Shown here in pieces: positions 59,633-64,000 of a DNA stretch of 64,000 nucleotides. The DNA is taken from assembly GCA_036245525.1 (NCBI GenBank), contig BTPG01000003.1, positions 138,070,082 through 138,134,081 of the forward strand, given 5' to 3'. The notes under the pieces are model-generated. The model saw only the letters and a program-made list of their open reading frames with translations, searched no databases and was not told where the DNA came from. The stretch is from Semisulcospira habei. Its lineage: Eukaryota > Mollusca > Gastropoda > Semisulcospiridae. Position 1 is the first letter of the stretch. The number at the start of each line of letters is the position of its first letter. Made by a program: the position numbers and the translations under genes.

Positions 59633-60518
59633 TTTATTTATGCAAAATCAAAACAAAAAAAAAATTATTAAATAAAATACACAGTGGGAGGATTTAGTCA
59701 TGATATTGAAATGGATGACATGTATGACTATGGTAATAGTACAACAGATATAACTGGTACAAGAAATACTTCTAGTATGTATCACACACTTTCAGAAGAC
59801 AAAATAAACTCATTTTATGATAGTGTTGGTGCCCGCCCAGACCTTATAGATCCTAATTAGTTTGAATATGATAACGGTCACTTATTTGTAAATACAGACA
59901 GAAGTAAAATAAATTTAACTCATAAAACAACCCTGCTAAGTTTAGAGCTTTAAGTACAATTAAAGGTGAAGTAGGTGGTAAGCCGGGTTGGCAAAGTACC
60001 TCGGTATTGCGGGTGTAAGTGGCGTAAGCCATACCCCAGTACCACCTCAACTTGTTAGTGCTCTTCATGATGTGCAAACAAGGTTCCCAACGGGACAAGA
60101 AATTGAAATGGCAGAAGCAAAAAGCCTACCAGAAATAGCAAACAAGGTAATACAAGAAACCTCATTTACAGAAGGACATATAAATGAGGCTATGAAAACA
60201 ATAGATGACTCTCCATTGTCCATGCGGGAGATAATGGGGTTGGATAAAACACTGCAAACAACCAGAGGTGAGCTGGTGAATAATGTAGCCAAACTAGGTG
60301 AGCTTGATATCACATAGAAATGGGAAAAAAACAAACAAACTAGGTACAGCAAAGAACATTATGACACAGAAATAAAAGAAAGAATACATCACAGATTAAA
60401 GAATTTGCAGAAAGACAGATCAGCATGACTAGAAGTAGTTGAAATTGGGAAAGAAAAACTGAAAACACAGGTCAACAGAATTAGAGAAACTATTCAGAAA
60501 ATACTTCACAAAGTCACG

Positions 60519-62510
60519 CACGGCTGTTTACCCTTCTCTGAATTGCTCTCTTTAGTTGGGCTGTGACCCAGCCGTGACCCACTTCACTGATAAGTGCACG
60601 CGGGTGATGGCAGGCTCTGTTGAGCTGCAGGCGGGAAACGTAGCGCTCTTTGTTCCTTGTTGAAGGCTGTCAGGCATGTGATCAGTTTAGCCTGTTTATA
60701 ACTTATTATTACAGTGGCTAAAAAGTTACAATCATAAATATCATTATGTAATACTATGCTTGAAATTGTCCTCTTCAAGCTCATGTAAGTTTGTTTTGAA
60801 AACCTCTTCGAATTCTGTGGTTATTACTTGATTACAACGTGTGTGGTCTGAGGAACTTTCCTTCCGCTGTAGACAGTGCGGGTGTGTAAAATACTTGTTT
60901 TCAGTGCCGGATGTATCACTCCTATGTGTGCCCTTATCTGATGCATATATGTACAGTATAGTGTTTTAAAGCCATGAAGAATAAACATTCCTTTCCAAGA
61001 CATTTGGAAGCCGTGAATTCTTTGTGTAGACTTTGTGGTAGAAGGTCTAGGCGAGCAGTCAAAGACAAAAACAAACCCATGTTTTTGTGCACTAAATACA
61101 CCAGTGATATATTTTTGTGTTACAACATTGATGTGCTAAACGACCAGGAAGGGAAGCATTCTAAAATCAATTTGTTGCATGTGTCATACAAAGCTTGTCA
61201 AATTAAGAAAACAAGTGGAGCGCACAGGCTCTACAAACATTCACAAAACATGTGATTTTGGGGTAACATTTATTGAAACTCTTTCTGTTGATGACACCCT
61301 AGTTGGTCGTGAGGACAGTAAATTGGAAATAATGAATGATGACTGTCAAACATGTCATTTCAAGCAGCAGTCAAAAGGTGGCCGACCGTATCAAGCCAAA
61401 AACAGAATAGCTGCACTCAAAAGAAAAGATAATGATAATAATCATTGTATGCCCTTCATCAGGAGATGGGGTATGGGGCTGGCACTGTTGGGGGAACAGG
61501 GGGGCGAGGAAACTCATGCAACCATGAATATATTGAAAAGGAAAGCATGGGCACAGAGAGATCCTCAACAGAAGCTTAGAATCCTTCTGACATAGCATTT
61601 GGCTTTGGTTTCTCCACATTTTCATTAGGTATTCACAGACTGTCACTCATCCAAAAAATGAAACTGATCGGCCTATCAAGTTTAGACACACTCATTTTAA
61701 GCCATTTTAATGTGACACTGAGCCGGAACTGAATCTCTTAACAGCAAACAGTAAACCTCTGCTTTGTGTATTGTTTTAAACTGTGTTAAAATTGTGATAT
61801 TGTTAAAAACATTGACTGTATCGGTAAAATTCGCATACTTCATGTCCGCTTGCTCTGAATGGATTACCGTTTTCACTTGGCCCGCCAAACTGCTTTAGTT
61901 GGACTCAGGTATGTGGTTTTGAAGATTTTAGCATGGGATATGCCAGTTAAGACATCTGTTGACAGCACTGACTTTGTCTGAACTTTCCAGAAACTTTAGT
62001 TTTTGAACCGTGATGCGATAAAAAGTATGATAAACTAATGGAAGGCTCATCTAATCGGTCTCCTAGTGATACTTTGAGCCAGTGTATAAAAACATCCACG
62101 CAGATTACCCCAACATGCTTGGAGCCCAAAGATAGTACAATTTCTCCTGTACAAGTCGACTTATCTTCAAGTAATTGCTCATGACTGCAGGTTAATTAAT
62201 TTCTGGTTTAAATACAACATCTGTAATTCACAGCCTATTCGCCAATGTATGCAGCAGATGCTAAGAGATAATCAGGGGAAAGCGCAGCAGTACTGTTAAC
62301 GAAAACAGCTGCTGCGCTATTCTTATCCCCAGCTGAAGTGAGATCGCACACCCGGTGCCTTATCAGTGATGGTATTTAGCGTGCTGATAGTAAGGGGAAG
62401 GAGGCTGCCTCGCTATCTCAGTGCCCTCGTGAAGCCGATCTAACACATTTCCACCAGGGAGTGCCCGCCAGCGCAGCTGAGAACTAAAGACCATAGACTA
62501 AACTGCCATG
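60519..62510. mobile_element. TIR element with N-RAG-like zinc region, inserted in the Maverick
   Basis: A 1,992-bp block interrupts a Maverick gene whose reading resumes on both sides. The ends are CACGGCTGTTTA (60519-60530) and, inverted, CATGGCAGTTTA (62499-62510). The flanking 4 bp (CACG / CACA) could be a target duplication with one change. Inside is a degraded coding stretch at 60974-61600. No catalytic transposase core is visible, so it is non-autonomous or decayed. Assignment to N-RAG-TP/Transib/Chapaev-type elements is tentative. Confidence 0.5.
60974..61600 (+). pseudogene. Zinc-binding region resembling the RAG1 N-terminus (N-RAG type), frameshifted
   Basis: The first frame (60974-61255) has SLCRLCGRRSRRAV, then YTSDIFLCYNIDVLNDQEGKH. 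A frameshift near 61165 leads into ICCMCHTKLVKLRKQ, TGSTNIHKTCDFGV, DDCQTCHFKQQSKGGRPYQ. A CxxC box, an F-x-ID-V---D segment, a second CxxC and a third C-x2-C with a GGRP patch occur in the order seen in N-terminal RAG1-like domains of invertebrate transposons. This comparison is from memory and other zinc families are possible. Confidence 0.4.
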
Positions 62511-62896
62511 CACAACTTTGGCTGAGAGATTGAAAACACTTTTCAGAGAGCAGGGTATCACAATTGCAAGTTTAATTACTGCTCTTGGATTTATTATTAG
62601 TACTGTTGTGTTGGCTGTCTCTGGGGAGCCTGGGGGTGGTGGTTCAACGCCTCCAGCTCCATCGGCCCCTCCAGCTCCATCAGACCCAAAAGACTTACAG
62701 ATGTGGGTAAAGAAACAGTTGTCACAGATATCAGACTTGCTTAAGAAATTTGGCTGTGAAAGCAATGGATGCTTTGCCTGGCATAATAGGGAGTGTTGTC
62801 AGTTGGCTGATCAGTACAGCAGGGAAGGTAGTCGGGTTCATGGCGGAGGATGTGTGGGTCTTTTTGGTGACAGTAGGAGGATTAATAGCCAGATAT

Positions 62897-63470
62897 TTAA
62901 TGAAACAGGTAAAGAAGTAATATCCCTAATCCAGTAAGGCCTATTACCAATGCAGTTTTCTCTGACTCATGTGTGTTTACTGGAGATTGTTCTGGGGCCG
63001 GTGCCGGCGCTGTTACTGACTGTACGGGTGATGGCGCAAGCTGTGTGACTGGTGTTATTAATGGTTTTAGTGAATGTAGATGCGTGGTTGTTGGACCCAA
63101 GTTTACTGATTGATTGAGTCCTAATTTCTGATCATGCCCTGCAACAATTATTTCATTATTATAATTTTGTATTGTCCCCATTTGGAGTTGAAGGTCAGAT
63201 GGTAACATGTATAACCCAATGCCAACTACAAAGTCAACTTTTGATCTGGCATACCTGTGAACGTCTTGGTAGTGTTGTATGCTTGATGGGAGATCTACTA
63301 CTGAATTTATAGCATCTTCCAGATTTGCAAGAAATTGTTTTTGTGCTCCAAATTTACCACTCCCGTTTAAGATGTTTGATTTTGTTAGTGATTGTGCTCC
63401 TAGTATACACTGCACATATGTTCTGATAGACTCATTAATGCGTTTGACTGCTGCTTGTCACCCGTCACTC
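62897..63470 (-). pseudogene. Second Maverick-associated gene, C-terminal membrane protein
   Basis: The frame 63415-62897 (about 172 aa) reads an N-terminal helical part (VQCILGAQSLTKSNILNG), ARSKVDFVVGIGLYMLP, a Pro/Thr/Ala-rich linker and a C-terminal transmembrane segment (TALVIGLTGLGILLLYLF) just before the stop. Upstream it continues with AAVKRINESIRTY, after an in-frame TGA, to the SINE at 63488 and resumes at about 63890 beyond it. Its 3' end overlaps the convergent gene by about 40 bp. The family recurs in Mavericks in my memory; the role is unknown, perhaps a minor virion protein. Confidence 0.5.
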
Positions 63471-63487
63471 CTGTCTAAGACAAATGT

Positions 63488-63870
63488 ACCCCACCCGGGT
63501 CTGCCCTGGGGGACTTGGGTGGGGTAACTACTTTTTAGTTCCCATGGTCACCCTGGTCAGCCCCACCAGGTGGGTTTTCCTTTCTATTCTGGGGCATGTG
63601 TTTCTGTCTACCCGAGGTCCATTCACCTGTATTTGCCTTTTTTAAACTCTCCCTACTGTCTGCACTGCCTGTAGCTCTTGATATTGGATGTGTGTTGCTA
63701 AATGGTCTTAGCTTATTTAGGCCCCATGTCGTAGGTTTATTTAACGTATTTGACCGGCTGGCGACATACATTCAATGTTCTGTTTAGTTTTTTTTCACGA
63801 GCAGTGCAGGCACGTCCTGAGAAAGCCTTGTTGCTGTCGGGACGTTAAGCAATGTACAATCAATCAATCA
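63488..63870 (+). mobile_element. (CAAT)n-tailed SINE, copy 3
   Basis: 383 bp, flanked by aagacaaatgt (63477-63487 and 63871-63881). It has the same ends as the copies at 13888 and 19794, in the opposite orientation. It splits the N-terminal part of the minus-strand Maverick gene. Confidence 0.85.
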
Positions 63871-63881
63871 AAGACAAATGT

Positions 63882-64000
63882 GGTTCAGGCATTAGACTGT
63901 TTCTGTTCAATTGAGCCTAACCAAATTTCAGATTTTGATGAAAAAGAAGAGTAGGGAGGCCAGTAATCTTAAGGGTATTGTCTGTGACTCAAAGCATAAT
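63882..64000 (-). pseudogene. N-terminal continuation of the second Maverick-associated gene
   Basis: The minus frame reads SIEQKQSNA, a TGA, then TTFVLDRSDG across the SINE target site, and joins AAVKRINESIRTY. The start lies outside the window or is lost. Confidence 0.4.

Larger units (their letters stand above)
59711..62937 (+). pseudogene. Maverick-associated gene of unknown function, split by a TIR element
   Basis: The frame starts at ATG 59711 (MDDMYDYGNSTTD). A stop follows DSVGARPDLIDPN near 59858. Broken coding sequence continues (FEYDNGHLFVNTDRSKIN), then an open frame to 60317 with MREIMGLDKTLQTTRGELVN, then a charged helical stretch (VNRIRETIQKIL) to about 60518. After the insertion 60519-62510 the gene resumes with LAERLKTLFREQGITIAS, a hydrophobic segment, a Gly/Pro linker, LQMWVKKQLSQISDLLKKF, and after one frameshift a second hydrophobic segment (MDALPGIIGSVVSWLI ...). 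The layout suggests a coiled-coil protein with membrane-active C-terminal segments. I recall similar genes in other Mavericks but no established function. Confidence 0.55.
51235..64000. mobile_element. Maverick/Polinton (adintovirus-like) element, decayed; extends past right edge
   Basis: Recognised parts are an integrase C-terminus (+), protein-primed DNA polymerase B (-), a double-jelly-roll major capsid protein (-), and two further genes often seen in such elements (one on each strand). Convergent genes overlap at their 3' ends and the capsid gene diverges from its neighbour across less than 80 bp, the compact layout of a virus-like genome. ATPase, protease and minor capsid genes are not visible. 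Neither terminal repeat could be placed, so the left limit is approximate. Five later insertions (51856-54574, about 54580-54878, 55874-56578, 60519-62510, 63488-63870) and many stops show an old, inactive copy. Confidence 0.8.

Overview
This is a eukaryotic, animal nuclear window and most likely comes from a mollusc, perhaps a marine gastropod. The signs are split genes with GT-AG introns, long microsatellites, many non-LTR retrotransposons ending in short tandem tails such as (AAGT)n or (CAAT)n, DIRS elements, a Polinton/Maverick and an N-RAG-like relic. The species is an inference. Most of the window is mobile DNA, much of it nested. Only two host genes are visible.

Layout: 1-1918 is a minus-strand exon of a C2H2 zinc-finger gene that runs off the left edge. 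3049-8388 is an LTR element with an envelope-like gene of errantivirus/baculovirus-F type and no recognisable pol. 9075-21996 and 22378-28517 are two members of one DIRS-like tyrosine-recombinase retrotransposon family. Both carry inverted termini and an internal complementary region (ICR) that joins the two outer ends. The first is decayed and expanded by tandem duplication. It is split at 13795-20570 by a full-length I/Nimb-like LINE, which holds two copies of a (CAAT)n-tailed SINE. 29748-31838 and 41630-45126 are two closely similar young LINEs, the second interrupted by a tRNA-derived SINE.

The second host gene is a kelch-repeat gene on the minus strand. Its last five coding exons lie at 48415-48162, 46256-46070, 39489-39295, 38601-38384 and 35981-35812. 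Phases match at every junction. One intron appears to be GC-AG, and another has its donor at the edge of a GT microsatellite. Its introns are full of TIR elements, foldback hairpins, LINE pieces and a reiterated 160-180 bp repeat.

From about 51.2 kb to the right edge lies a decayed Maverick/Polinton (adintovirus-like) element. It has an integrase C-terminus, a protein-primed DNA polymerase B in the opposite direction, a double-jelly-roll major capsid protein, and two further genes of unknown function. It has in turn been hit by an I-like LINE, another LINE 3' end, a 705-bp TIR element, a TIR element with an N-RAG/RAG1-N-terminus-like zinc region, and a SINE. Almost all mobile-element genes here carry frameshifts or stops. 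The exceptions are the LINE ORF at 29748-31830 and LINE ORF1 at 18109-19551.
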